Assembly: GCF_002775205.1 (NCBI RefSeq)
Contig: NC_036455.1
Coordinates: 5,370,501 to 5,434,500, forward strand
Reading direction: 5' to 3'
Length of the DNA stretch: 64,000 bases
Origin: Xiphophorus maculatus
Taxonomy: Eukaryota > Chordata > Actinopteri > Cyprinodontiformes > Poeciliidae
Part shown: piece by piece, positions 32,307 through 45,145 of the stretch
Layout of the letters: each line of letters begins with the position of its first letter
How positions within the stretch are numbered: position 1 is the first letter of the stretch
The notes under the pieces: model-generated
What the model was told of the DNA's origin: nothing
Seen by the model: only the letters and a program-made list of their open reading frames with translations
Databases searched by the model: none
Made by a program: the position numbers and the translations under genes

Positions 32307-35300
32307 ATGTCTGTTTCCTCTCTGCCAGAATGGAAGCAGCTTCTTCTGGAGAGAAAGAGGAGAGAGGAGGAGCAGCGAGAGAAAAGAGAAAAGGAGGAGG
32401 AGGAGAAGCTGGCCAGCATGCCCGCCTGGAAACGAGGGATCATCCAGCGGAGGAAGGCCAAGCAGGAGAGTTTAGGTGACAGGGACAGAGACATCTGCCT
32501 GCTCCAGGTGGATGCCAGAACTCCCTCTGACTGCCTGAGTGACACTGACAGCTCGATTACGGTCAATCTGGGAAGTGAGACATCGCTCAGTCCGGATCCT
32601 GGGATGTGGCTGGATGCAGAGCCCAAACCTGGAAGCCAGGTGTCGATGGAAACCATTGTTCCAGTCCACGAGAATCCATTTATTCGTACCCAAAGTGTGT
32701 GGAGAAAAGGCAAAGATCTTGAGGCGGCAAATGAGGTGGAGGGAAAACTCTGCGTCAGGTCGCAAGAAGTGGAGGTGAGCAGAGGACGAGATATCGAGCT
32801 GAAAATAGAAAGGTTTAGGGATTTGAGTGAAGGGTGGGAGAAAGAGAAGAGCAGGGAGAAGAGTCTAGGAAAAGAAAAGGAGAACAACCAAGAAGGATGC
32901 GAGAAAGACAAACAACAGTGGAAAGACTCAGTGAAAGAGCAGGAGCTCCTTAAGGGGAAAAAAGAAACAGAGGAAAAAGATGTCGTTCAACCATCTGGTC
33001 AGTTTTCACCGGTTCTTCCTTGCCTTCGAACCATCCGAGCCGACAACATCATCATCATCGAACAGGACCGAAAAGGCAGCGATGAAAGAAGGGCAAGATG
33101 GAGGGAGGCAGAAAGAGAGATGTCCGAGGAGGACCAGCAGGGGAAAAGAGGGATGAAGATGGACCTGAGGGAGATCCTGGCAGGAGGAGGGAGCGTGACG
33201 GAGATCCGAGCTTCTGAAGTTCTGATCATCAAGCCGTCGGTCAGCGTCGAAGAGCGGACAGAAGGGGGAGGAAAGACTAGAGAGGATGGAGAAGGGAAGA
33301 GCAGCTTGGATTTAACCAGAGATACAAAATCAGAAATGTCCTGGCTGAGAGAAAAAGAGAAGGATAAACCCTGGGGTCAGGCGACTGTGATCAATAAAGA
33401 CGAGGGAGGAGACAGCTGTGATGATAACGTGTTTATTGAGAAGGGAGGAAGGGTCAGCAAGCTGCTCAGTAAGTTCGGAGAGCATCCAAAGCCTCCATCT
33501 CGGTCCAAAAGTTCGGATAACTTCCTCCAATCAGGGAGGAGAAAATACTCTGGAGACCAAGATGATCGACAGTCTGAGGAGAGAAAAGCAAACGGAAAGA
33601 ACATGCTGATGAAAAACATCCCTAAACGCTCCTTCAGCTTCTCGGATCGAGTCATTGGTGCTGTTGAAAACGGGTTATTAGACGTAGGTGGTCAAGAGAG
33701 GATTCATCAAGACAAAAATGCTGCTCCTTGGGTGGATGTAGTAGGGGTAGCAAAGCTCAAACTGAGCTGCAAGGAGCGCTTTGGAAAGCAAAGAAATGTA
33801 AAAGCTGAGGATGAAAAAGGAGAAAATCAGAAGAAAAACGATACAGAAATATGGAAGAAACATAGAAGTGAGCTGAAGAAAGTTGAGCCTGTCAATAAGA
33901 GAGCTGCAGAGAAAGTATTGGACGCTGATGGAGACAAGGGGTTCACGGTGGCATCGGTCAAAAACACAGAGGGAATATCGTTTGCGAGAAGAGTGCCAAT
34001 CAGACAAGACGGTAGAGCAAGAGCAGAAAGAGACGCTAGGAAAGAGAAAAGTTTGGAAAAAGATTCAGAAGCAGACGATGGACTGGAAAGAAAAGTGCAA
34101 ACCGAAAGTGATTATGTTGGTGCTTCTTTGGAAGTGTCACCCAATCCCAGTGAAGCTCCTGACAGTCAATGCAAACATAATTCAGCTTTCACAGAGTGCT
34201 CCAGTTTGCTCTCCATGGTCCCAGATCGGATCCCCCACCGAGGACCAGAGTGGAGCGGCACAGGACCTCAAGGCCCTTACCTCATGCACTCCAGTTTACC
34301 CCAACAAAACGAGGAACTTATCAGAAAAATAGAAAAAGTAGGGGACACAACTATCTACATAAACGATAAGGAGGAAAGACGTTACTCTGCTGCACGTGAA
34401 GAGGATCTTCAAACAGGAAGTCATTCTGGACCAGAGAGAGAGATTCCTAGATCTCCAAAACGGATCCCACCTCTTGAGGTTCAAATCCCAAGGACTGTGT
34501 TTTATGTTGCCGAAGAGATGGCGGAGAGAAAAGACAGCGAGTGTCGGAGCGCGGACGGACAAGACTGGGAAGGAGGTCAGAGGGTGGAAAGGAGGGACAG
34601 CTGGAGGATCAGAAAACCTTTGAGCCGGATCGAGTCCCTCCGAGAGAAGATCAGGCAGAGAGAGCTGGATAAGCAAAGAGAAAGAGAGGCCCGGGTGGGA
34701 GATGGGTGTGAAGCTGCTGATGTCTGTGACGCTCCAGCAGCTGAGGACAGGTACGAGATGAGAGGAAGTGAGGTAAAGAAAGAGTGGCAAGCTGTGGCGG
34801 TTCAGACAAGGTCGGCTGAGCCAGAGAGTGTAAAGGGAGAAGCAGCAGAGCAGACATGCTCGGGTGTGTATGACGTCAGACGGGAAGTCGGTGTGTTGAA
34901 AACCAGCCCTCAGCTTCCTGTTTCTGTCCTCAGTTCACAAGACAGCAGCAGAGAGGAAGTGGCAGGCGAGCGCTCGGCTTCTGCCTCTGAAGGCTCCCAG
35001 ATTTCCGAGGATGAAGCTGACCCCCTGAAACATGTAGAGCCGCACCTGGAGCAGCACAGGGCCCAATACGAGAGCGCAGAAGAGGAAGACGAAGAAGAGG
35101 AGGAGGAAGACAGGGAGTTCTCCGAGGAGGAGTTGGAGAAATATACAACTTCTACAGATTCTATAGGATCTCTCTCTCCTTCGCCGCCTCATCCCAACTC
35201 TCTAGCAGCCATGAGTCGGATCTACAACCTGGACACTGTTGGCTCAAGAACTGGCTTATATCTGAGGGACAGGACAGTAGACATCCCATCTTCTGTACAC

Positions 35301-38300
35301 CTTGTTAAAGTGAAGCCGTTTATTTCAAGCTCCCAGCAGGGGGATAGCAAAAGCAAAGCAGGTGACGACATCCGTGGGGTCCAGACGATACAGCAACAGA
35401 TCGAGCAGTTTCAGCTGAAAGAGCAGGAAGTGCTGAAGTCATCTGCAAATACTCCTGCAAAGGAAAGAGAAGCAAAAATACAGCAGAATCCCAAAAAAGA
35501 GTTAAAGTTGCAGGTGAAAGAAGCTGAAGAAACACCAGCACTCAACCCCAAGAAGTCTCCTCAACATCTTTGTTCCCCAACATCTCAGCAGAAGCAAACT
35601 ATCACCATCAACTCCTCATTTTCAAGAACCCAATCACCTGACAACTCCCTGAAACCTACAAACTGTGCTCCGACTCCAGCCTCCTCGCCATGCTCGCCAT
35701 CTCCTGCCAACTCCCCCAGCGTCTCCCCGTCTCCCAGCGCCTCGCCCAAGCTCTTCACCATCAAGAGTGCTTCTGGGGGCCACGTAAAGAGAGGCGCCAC
35801 CATCACAATCACCCCCAGAAAGCCTGCCGGAGGAGGAGCCACGGGGTCGGTGGCGAGGCCCGGAACAGCGGTACCAGCATCAGCATCAGCATCAGCAGGG
35901 TCGGCTAAAGTCCCACCCCAGCAAGCGATGAGCCCCACTGTGGATGAGCCTACCAAGAAGTATCCAACGGCGGAGGAAATTGAGGTGATTGGTGGATATC
36001 AGAATCTGGAGAGGTCCTGTCTGGTCAAGAGTAAAGTGACACCAAAGAGGGTAAGTTTTAGTCTTTAAGTCATATAAAATGGAAGAGCAGCACTCTCTCC
36101 CAAACATATTTACCCAAATATACAGAAGTATATTTAAGTTTGAGTTTAAATTCTCGCCAAAATCAAAGTTTATCACTTTCTGACTTCTCTTGTTGTCAGT
36201 TAGAAAACCTTTTCACTAGGACAGGGGTGTCCAAACTTTTTGCCAATTGGGGCAAAATTGGAGACTCAAAGTAATCGCAGGCCCAAAAAACAACCTAAAA
36301 TCAAGCAATCAACACTTGGAAGCAATTTTTATGATGGTGTATTGGGTCCATTATAGGTAGAAAAACAGGATTAAATTTCTCCCAAAGACTCAGAAATTTT
36401 GTGATATAATTTTCATGTTTTTGTAAAATCTAATCTAAAAGTTTGGTTTTTTTCTAACAAATTTCTGAGATTTTTTTGCAGAAATGTACTATTTACTACT
36501 ACTTTAATTTTGCATGTTTGCTGTATTGACATTATCTTTTCAGTTTTTAAAAATATTTGGGTCCTTTTCTTTCAAAATGTCAGCTATATTTACCCAAGCT
36601 TAAGTAGGAATAAAAGCTGATTGGGGTGCAGCTTTTCAATAAAAGTCTCTGGATGAACTTGGCTTAACCTTTTATTAAAACTTTGCTAGAAAAAGACGAA
36701 TACTTTGTGTTGTATTTTATATTTTCTCGTGTAAGAAAATCATGTTGGCAACCATTTTTGCCCTGATTACAAATTAAAAGTCTCTATCTGCATCTACAGG
36801 CCAAATTTGTATAATTTTTGAACTGCAGCTTGGGGCCGCATAAAATCAGACCAAGGGCCACAAATGACCCACGGGCCACACTTTGGAGACCTCTGCACTA
36901 GGAGAACATCCCCTTTGATCGAGAAGTGTTATCACGGAGAAGGAGCTAAGCCAGTTAAAGCCTTATGAAGCACGACATCTTGATTCTGAGCCATAAACCC
37001 TGGAGCGATCTCCTGCTCCACCTGTGCTCTACTTCCCCCCTATGACATTTAACTTTTATTGCTTTTTGTGTTTTATTGTTTTAAATAAACACACTGAGCA
37101 TGGCACAAAAGCAGATTGAAGCCTACACTGCAAAAACACAAAATATTACCAAGTAATTTCGGTCCAGTTTCTAGCACACTTGAAATAAGACAAAACTAAC
37201 TTAAAAGTAACTTTTTAGCAAGATATAAAGGCTGATTTTAAGTAAATAATTCTTTAATATTGATGGAAAAAGTGCTCGTTTCATTGGTTGATAGATTAAT
37301 TTAGAAATGTTTTGTTATAAGTTTTACAATCTGCCATTGGAACTAGTAATTTTTCATCAATATTAAGGAATTGTTTGCTTAAAACAAGCCTATAACTTTC
37401 TAAAAAGTTACTTTTAAGTTAGTTTTGTCTTATTTCAAGTGTACAAAGATATTTGCTTTATAAACTAGACTAAAAATACTTGGTAAAATTTTGTGTTTTT
37501 GCAGTGTAGGCTTCAGTGGAGGCAGAAAAGCTGCATAGGAAACCACAATGAAGGGCAAAATGTCTTCCCTTTCTTCAGTTTTATTAATTTCGTGTACCTG
37601 CTTGAATGACGATATTTTCTGAGTGAATTCATGCAGGATCACTTCACAGGAACACTTTACTTCACCAATAATTCACTGTACAAAGTTAATTTAACAGCCT
37701 TCTTTCTTCTTTTAACTTTCATATGTAGGAAAATGCAAGAAAGAGTCAAAAGTAAATATTTTCACCATACTGTGAAGATCACTCTTGCTCTTTTTGGACA
37801 TTTCCAGCCTTTTTTAGATAACTCAAGTCGCTGTTTCGGTGTTTTAGCACTTCTAAGCTGCTTGAAATTTCCCCCGTAGACTGCTTCCTCCTCCTCCTGT
37901 AACTGTTGAGTCAGCCTTTGCTGCCTCTCGCACAAATCACTCTTTGTGTGCTCTTGGCTCTGACCCTAGCGGGGGCTTCGGGTCATTAGACTGCAGGTCC
38001 GTCTTTGAGCATGTTGTCCCTCCGAGTGTTTCAGATGACAGGCGGCCAAGTTTTAGTTGGATGTGCATGATTTGGTGAGGAAAATAGACAGTGTTTGAAG
38101 ATCAGGTTGGTATTCGGGTGGCATTGAGAAGCGGTAAAGACAAGATGGCAATTTGTTGATAGCTGTTGTGAGAAGATTAAAGTCTTTTTCTTTGGTCTGA
38201 CAGAAACTCCCTGTCACGCTGTGTGTCTTTACTCGTTTCCTCTTTCAGATGTCTGAGCTTCTCTAAAAAAAAGTATAAGGTTGACAAAACGGAAGAGATG

Positions 38301-41300
38301 TGGAGTCCACTTTTAAATCCCCAAACTCTTGTTTTAAGGACTTCTTTAAGGACTCTCTGTGACTAAAACTTAAGGTTGACTTCGTACTCAGATGTTTATC
38401 TACAGATTAAAAATTTAGTCACGTAACTGCACAAATTTAAGGGAAAGAGAACATGGGTAAATGCAAAAATCAGTTTTAAAATGATGATTTCAAGTCAAGT
38501 TAAGTTTATTTTCATAGCACATTTCAGTAACAGGGCATTTCAAAGAAATGATGCACCAAGTTTTTGCGGGTTGCCGATGACCGATGTTTAAAAACGTGAT
38601 CTGCCTATTTCGATTTTGGCCGATACCAATGTTTTTTTGTCTCAAATGTTGCTAAATATAGCAACAAAGTGGCTGAGTTGGCAAGGGTGGGATGACCTTT
38701 GTTAACTGAAAACATGCAGACATGACCTGGTGGGCCGGTCTGTCAGTCAAGCCTCTCTCACTGTAGAGCAGAAGAGAACAGTGAGAACATTTTTAGACCT
38801 TGGCACAGGTAGATAAGATCAGGGGATAAGATTGGCTTTACATGCCAATCACGATCTCTCAGAATTAATGAAATTGCCTGATAAACCGGCTGGCCGATAA
38901 ATCGTGCAATAAAACCATAATACAATGACCCATTATTAAACCAGCAACAAACATTATGTCAAATGCAATAATCAAAATCAACAAGCTGCGCTGTCGGCTG
39001 CACAAACAGACAAGGATAGAAACCAAACTTGTCGTTTTGTTGTATAGCTTTTAATGGGGAAAGATGGCGGCGATAGATAGCAGCCGTTAATCATAACGAC
39101 TAGCAGCTGTTAATAATAATGACTGCCACCCTCGGTGTTACAGCGGATTTGTATCGACACTTTTTACAAGGTAATAAGACTGACGTTAATTTATTTTATA
39201 ATTAAGTATGATTAAAATATAGCAAATATTGTATTATGGAGAAGCTACGCGGCTAGCCGTAACCATGGAAACACTGCCGCGCCGTCATGTAGCCTAGCAT
39301 GTACGAAAAAACAAACTGGTTAGCTTCTCGTCTTATGTGTTTTTAATGCTGCTCCGGTTTAAGGGAAACGCCGTTTATGACATAGTGACATAAATCATGT
39401 GGTGTGAATTCAGGCAAAGCCGATAATTAGATCAACACGTCAGGAAGGAGGAGGTACCGGTCGGTTTCTAAGCTAGCTGCTTCCAACTGTTGTAACTAGC
39501 GCCGTGTATGAGCAGCAACCAGGTGTGTTACGTTCACAGACAAATTAGCTCGACTCGAACAAGTAAAAGCCACGAATAAACTGGCAAAAACAACTTGGGA
39601 AAACTCAGTTCAGTACTCCCATCCCTCACTTCCGGTCTACCATGGCCTCTTTCAATGATTTAGTGATGCAGTTACAAACCAACAGAAATGTAAAAGACTC
39701 GATGCCAGTTGAAACTCTTGGTGGTTGTTGTTGCGGCTCAACCACTACATTTAAGGGCGATTACTTTTTCACATAGGTTGAGGTCTGCTTGGTTTGCTTT
39801 TTTTTCCTTTAATAAATGAAATCATTTCAAAACTATCTTTTTCTTGATCACCTGAAACACTTAAATGTAGCAGAAACAGAAGCTATAAACACCTTCTAGC
39901 TTTTTGTCATGTAATTCAGCCTGTAAGGACTTATTCTCTTAGCTGCGGTAAGAGATGCCCACAAAGTGATTTTCTGACCACCTGCTGCTCTCACGTTGGT
40001 GCCTTTCAGACCGTTTGACGTCAGGCGTCCTTCCCTCCCCCCTCAACACCATCACACCACAGTAGGAGGGTGAACCGCCTGTGCTTCAACTGACTCAGTC
40101 TTTTCTTGGACTTTTGTACCTCAGATCTTGTGTAATATTACTAAACATAGACTCCTGCAGCCAAACTTCGTTGGGATTTTTTTTGTCCCTGTAATATTTA
40201 TTCTTCTGTCCCATGTATTGTTTGAATATTTTTTACCTCTGCATAGTCACACGACTGTTTTGCAAAAGGAAGTCGGTGTAGGAGGCAACCTCAAAGCTAC
40301 TCTTTGTCGCTAGTTTCGGCCTTGCATTGTTGTGCCTTTGAATTTAAATGCATGAACTTCCCTCTTCTCGGCTTCTTCTTTGGCTCTGCTCTCCTGCAGT
40401 GTTAGCCTGGGTTAATCAGGGTCAGGGATGCAGGATTAGCCTTCTGTGACTTAGTTTGACTCGGCCAGCCTCACTTGAGCAGAGCTCTTCTCTGCACTTC
40501 AGACGGCCACAGTTCAAGGTGAAGCAGCTCCATGCACACCTTGTCTGCACTTCTAAATGTACTTACTGCCCCATCCAGGCATCAGAGCTGAGCTTCTGTA
40601 ATTAAGTCTGTCGATGTGCCACCGCTTCCTTTTACACTGACTGCTTTGTAAACAAAATCCGCTGGGCTTTTTTTTTTTTTTTTAGAGAAAACCAGAACTT
40701 AACATTCAGTTTCTGCTTCCTAATTTGCGCCGCTCTACAGTCAACGACTGCATGGGGTGTTTGGAGTATTTCTGCTGTTTTAAGCCTCACGCTGTCAGTT
40801 GGCCTAACAGTCATAGTGTGTGCAAACGCCTCTCAGAGGCACACTGAAACTTTTTCCAGCACCTACACCCAGTCTGTCTTTGCAGGTTGAAGTTAGCATG
40901 TCTAAGAGGAAATAGGCCGAGTTGGAAGCCGTTTGCTTTCAGTTAGAAACATTTTTCCACAATAGGTGACGTTTGCAAGAATTTTAAGCTTTCACACCAA
41001 GTAAAACATTTAGTTCTGCTCTTTAAGTCAAATAAATTTAGGAAGTTCTAGATTTTGTGTGAGTTTGTGAAAGTTAAACTTCCAGTATTAAGTTGTGTTA
41101 ACTTTTTATTAATTTCCTCAAACCTCCAAGAACTGAATAAACTAGAGTTTTTAGGTTAGCACTTGAAAAAACTGAAAGAAGGAAAAGACACAATGCTTTC
41201 CCAGAATGCTTAGCGGCATGTTTTTGTATCCTGAGATGGAAATGCATTACATTGATCTGATTCTTGTGTTTTATTAAGGCAAATGTTTATTTTAATGCTT

Positions 41301-44300
41301 GAGGATAATGTCCTGTTCACACTAAATGTTTATGAGCAGAATTAATTATCAGATCAGAAATTTTATTCATGCAATTTGAAACAAGAATTTAAATTATTCT
41401 AAAGTAAAATAAGTAGCTATTTTAACGTGATATTGACTTGGTGAGGGAAGTTTTTTGTTGCACATTGTGAAATAATTATTTGGTTTAAATTGCAGCATTA
41501 AGTTAAAACTCGCAATTCAAGATGAATGAACTTAAAAAACAATGTTTAGACAACTTGTCTCTTGTCGTTAAATCAACTTCATGAACTTTAATTTCTGAGT
41601 TTAAACCAAAACAATTTAATTGTTTACTTAAATTGCATTTTTGAGGCAGCAGGTGGACTTTCATTTTCAAGTTAAATCACCTTCAAATGTTTTACAGTGT
41701 ATGAAAAAAACGAGTTTCTGTGTTTTTATTTTTTTTAAAAGGGGTTGTCAAATGTTAATTTAATTTATAAAGGGGAAAATGCTGTAAAACCCATCATGTC
41801 TCTTAGTGAAAATGTTTTTGTTCTCAATAGGTCAGGACTCTCATTAACATTTACACTATTTCTGAACAGCTAAGTAAAATTTAAAATTATTCATATCAAT
41901 GTAACGCATTTCCATCTCAGGATACAAAACACGCCGCTAAGCATTCTGGGAAATAGTTCCCACTCCTGTCTTTTTCTTCTTTCAGTTTTTTTAAGTGCTA
42001 ACCTAAAACATAAATGAAAAGTTAACACAACTTACTGTACTGAAAGTTTATCTGTCACTAACTCACACATTTAGGTTCAAAATCTAAAAGTCACAAAATT
42101 TATTTGACTTAAAGAGCAGAAGATAGTAGACACAACTAAATGCAGCTCAAGTGTTTTACAGTGCGACGTCACTCATTTATTTTTAGTGTAATACAATAAA
42201 ACCAAAATGTGTTGTCTTTTGCAGGGGAAGGTGTGTTTTGATGAAGACCAGCTGGAGCAGGTGTGTGAGTATCCTTCAGAGACCTTCATGCTGACGTTGA
42301 GCCCGCTCCCTTATGACCTTGAGAAAAAGGAGAAGGAGGCGCACAAGGACGATGGCGAAGGTGAGGGAGGAGGAGGAGGAGTTGTGCTGAAAAGCACGAA
42401 GAGCACAGGGACTGCGACAGGACCTCGCCTGAGAGTGGGTCAGTGTCACCCCCGTCTCCGAAGACATAAAGTTTAATGAATGTTCTCTGCATGTCTTACA
42501 GACGTCCTGAGAAATTATCTATCTATAGCGTTTGATTTCATTCATTTTAAAAAGTTGATGTTTCAGTCAAAATAAAGGGTTTTTCTTGGTGAAGCTACAG
42601 CTAAAGCACAGGTGGCCAAAGTACGGCCCGGGGGCCATTCGTGGCCCTTGAGCTGACTTTTGTGGCCCCAATAACTATTTAAAAAATTATACAAATTTAG
42701 AGTTTTAATTTGTAATCAGGGTAAAAGCCACATTGGCTGCAGCTTTTTTTTTTTTTTTTATTAAACTTGGCTAAATATAGCAAGTGTTTTGAAAGAAAGT
42801 GACCCAAATTCTGTTATTATTTCTGAAAATAAAATTAATTAATCTAACCCAAAAGAAACTGAAAACTAGATGTCTTTTAAAACAGCAAATATGCAGAAAG
42901 TACAACAGGGTAATTGTAGAGAAAAAAACTCATACATTTTGACATTAATCTCAGAAATTTTACTTAAAAAACTTGAAAATTTCCGAATTTCAAAAAAACA
43001 TTTATTTGACTTTTCAAATAATTTCCAATGTTTTTTTAGAAAATGTCTGAGATTAATAATTAAATTTCTGAAGTCTTTGGTGGAAATTTACTCCGCCTTT
43101 AATTTACTACACTATACTACACTGTCATAAAAATCATTTTCACCTTTTGGATCTACAATAGAAATTCATTTGGGAAAAAAATGGGTTACTTTAATTTAGG
43201 TTAGGATTTTTTTTTTTTTGTCCAGTCAATTTTGGCCCATGTGACAAAAAGTTTGGACACCCCTGAGATAGAGATTATAAATCACATTGGAAAAAACAGC
43301 AAACAAATGTTTTATAGCCATAAATCCTCACCACTACCTCATTTATTTGTACTATCGACCTTTAACCTGAACTGACTTCTCTTCCAATCTGAAAGTTGTG
43401 GGTCCGACTCCAGCTTCATGTTCTCCCCTGTTTCTAGGCACTTTACCACATTTTGCCTGCTGATCTGCATATACAGCTCTGGAAAAATCTAAAAGACCGA
43501 ATAAAATGATCAGTTTCTTTAATTTTATGTTTTACAGGACTATGTTTGAGTAAAATTAACATTGTTCTTTTATTCCATGAACTACTGACAACATGTCTCT
43601 GAAAGTCCAAGCAAAGAATTTTGTATTTATTTGCAGAAAATGAGAAATGGTCAAAATAACAAAACGATTCAGTGCTTTCAGACCTCAAATGATACAAAGA
43701 AAACAAGTTTACATCCATTTAGAAACAACAATAATAATGTTTTAACTCAGGAAGAGTTCAGAAGTCAATATTTGGTGGAATAACCAGGAGTTCAGTGCAA
43801 TGGGCTCTTCATTTTTTCCAGACCTCTATGTGTTTGAATACATGTGCAATTCGGTGAATGTGGCTCTAATATAAAAAGCTTTGAGTGATTAGCAGAAATG
43901 CACAACATAAATACGTCCACTTCGAATAAAACATGCTGCTAAATTGTTTACTGTTTAAACATAGTTGTGACATATAGTTGTTTTTTTGCAAAGACATCCT
44001 TATAAATATTCACCAAATTGCATAAAGCCACTGCTTTAAAATTTGTTTCTGTTGAAAGCACCAGTTGCTTTTGCAAGTATTTGGACTTTTTTAGCATGCT
44101 AGCTAGCATTGTAGTTTTCAGTTTGTTAATTCTTCATATGCTGTTAATTCCTCCAATGCCTTTAAAAGGTTATTATTCGTTATAAAATTGGTTAGTAAGA
44201 TCATTTAAAGTGAAAAAATGTCCAGGTTCATTTTCATCAGCATAGTTGGATCTGCTTGCTAGAATTGTTTTTGCTATTAAAGGTCTCCGTCTGTCTTTGA

Positions 44301-45145
44301 TTTACTTCAATGCTTCTCCCTACACTGTATTTCTTATCATTTAGAGTTTTTACTCATTCAGAAAAAATGTTTATAAGTGACTCAAAACATCTTCCTACAT
44401 TAGCCTACCTTTGACATGCTATGTAGCATTGTAGCTATCTGTTCACCAAAGATCTGAGAGAAATACTGTTGCCCCAAAAGGTCAAAACAATGTTTTAATC
44501 CCTCTTTATTACAGTTTATTAACCCTCAGATAACTTCCCTTTTATTTTTATAATCAACGTTTTAACTGGGTAAAAATATATATCTCAAGTGAATTTTACT
44601 TTAACATGCTAGTTAGCATTGTAGCAATCATTTTCCTAAAAATGTCAGAGGAATGCTACATTACCAAAGCTCTCAGCATCATTTTAGGTTTTATTTTATG
44701 TGCCTGTCAGTACATTATTTTATTACTTTTAATTTTTAAGTAGTATAATTATCTACTCTTACTATCAAGCTAGCATGACTTCCTTTAGCATGCTAGTTAG
44801 CATCAGTTTCAGAAACATGTTTTATTACCTTCCTGAATGTTTTTGCTGTTATTTAAACTCCTCTGATATTTGAATGGTTTGTTGTGAAGGAGAAAATATA
44901 GATCAAAGAGATCTTATTTTCTAAAAATAAGGTAAACATTGTAACAGGTGAGCAATGTGGGCAAGCTCATTATAAAGAAGAAGAGTTAACCTGTACCTGT
45001 ATATTCCTGTAGACACAATTGGTCATTTATTAATGAAGAGTAATCCATCTTAAAATCTAATTGTATTCAAAACTTCAATATCTATTAAAGATTCACTTTA
45101 ATTTCCTTTCATCTCTGTCTTCCAGATGAGTCTTGCCCTCGGTAG
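32307..45145 (+). CDS. ppp1r18: phostensin (protein phosphatase 1 regulatory subunit 18)
   Basis: Phostensin binds actin filaments and targets protein phosphatase 1 to them. Coding exons are 32307-36050 (1248 codons in one exon), 42225-42438 and 45126-45145, giving 1325 residues; human is about 613. The N-terminus has LPEWKQLLLERKRREE and MPAWKRGIIQRRKAK, matching phostensin. VHENPFIRT lies near residue 120. The middle is highly charged, with an acidic Glu run at about residues 925-940. The conserved C-terminus has KKYPTAEEIEVIGGY, a PP1-docking RVxF-type motif KVCF (around residues 1250-1253), and ends VDESCPR, close to human VDESCRR. Exon 42225-42438 must use the donor in GTGG|GTCAGT to yield that ending. 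It sits directly after nurim, as in human. Confidence 0.93.
36222..36897. mobile_element. repeat with GGGGTGTCCAAACTTTTT ends, copy 1
   Basis: It starts CAGGGGTGTCCAAACTTTTT and ends in CGGGCCACACTTTGGAGACC, roughly inverted. Relatives lie at 42607-43268 and 49188-49712. The ends resemble hAT-type non-autonomous elements. No coding content. It is in phostensin intron 2. Confidence 0.6.
37118..37515. mobile_element. complete palindromic MITE
   Basis: The left end GAAGCCTACACTGCAAAAAC is the reverse complement of the right end GTTTTTGCAGTGTAGGCTTC. Both arms continue inward as a long imperfect palindrome (ATATTACCAAGTAA... and ...TACTTGGTAAAATT). This is the best-preserved of seven copies in the window. 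Confidence 0.8.
38548..38915. repeat. dispersed GGTGCACCGA repeat, copy 2
   Basis: It shares ordered words with 3450-3760, notably AATGTTGCTAAATATAGCAA and GCCGATACCAATG. It lies in phostensin intron 2. Confidence 0.55.
39050..39560 (+). promoter_or_regulatory. possible intronic CpG-containing promoter (AAGATGGCGGC)
   Basis: Inside phostensin intron 2, an otherwise AT-rich intron, a block has a YY1-type element AAGATGGCGGC (39060), several CpGs and a donor-like ACAAGGTAATAAG near 39165. It could be an alternative first exon for a short C-terminal phostensin isoform, or a transposon remnant. Composition and motif are the only evidence. Confidence 0.25.
40975..42166. mobile_element. 1.2-kb fold-back element with long inverted arms
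   Basis: Left and right parts are inverted copies. AGAATGCTTAGCGGCATG (about 41203) pairs with ACGCCGCTAAGCATTCTG (about 41932), and TATCCTGAGATGGAAATGCA pairs with GCATTTCCATCTCAGGATA. Outer parts also match: TTTAGTTCTGCTCTTTAAGTC with GACTTAAAGAGCAGAAG. Arms are about 270 bp around a 0.65-kb centre. It ends some 60 bp before phostensin exon 42225-42438. Confidence 0.75.
42607..43268. mobile_element. repeat with GGGGTGTCCAAACTTTTT ends, copy 2
   Basis: The right end AAAGTTTGGACACCCCTGAG is the inverse of the left end of copy 1 at 36222. The left part has GGCCCGGGGGCCATTCGTGG. It lies in phostensin intron 3 and includes an A/T-rich degenerate block. Confidence 0.6.
43472..43832. mobile_element. 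Tc1-like MITE (ACAGCTCTGGAAAAA ends), uninterrupted
   Basis: Ends are ACAGCTCTGGAAAAATCT and ATTTTTTCCAGACCTCTATG. It is the uninterrupted relative, in inverted orientation, of the element at 19450-20245 and was used to define the insertion there. Confidence 0.7.
44090..44830. repeat. cluster of AGCATGCTAGTTAGCAT palindromic words
   Basis: Four related words occur at about 44092, 44415, 44605 and 44788, each a variant of CATGCTAGTTAGCATTGTAG followed by a TTTTC or TTTCAG segment. A fifth, GCACGCTAGTTAGCATCGTAG, is at 48623. The shared downstream text CAGAGGAATGCT suggests diverged copies of one unit. Confidence 0.5.

Noticed and set aside
32225-32911. 228-residue open frame on the minus strand opposite phostensin
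   Set aside because: It is the antisense shadow of a purine-rich coding exon: Ser, Phe and Leu rich, no homology, and the sense strand is clearly coding.
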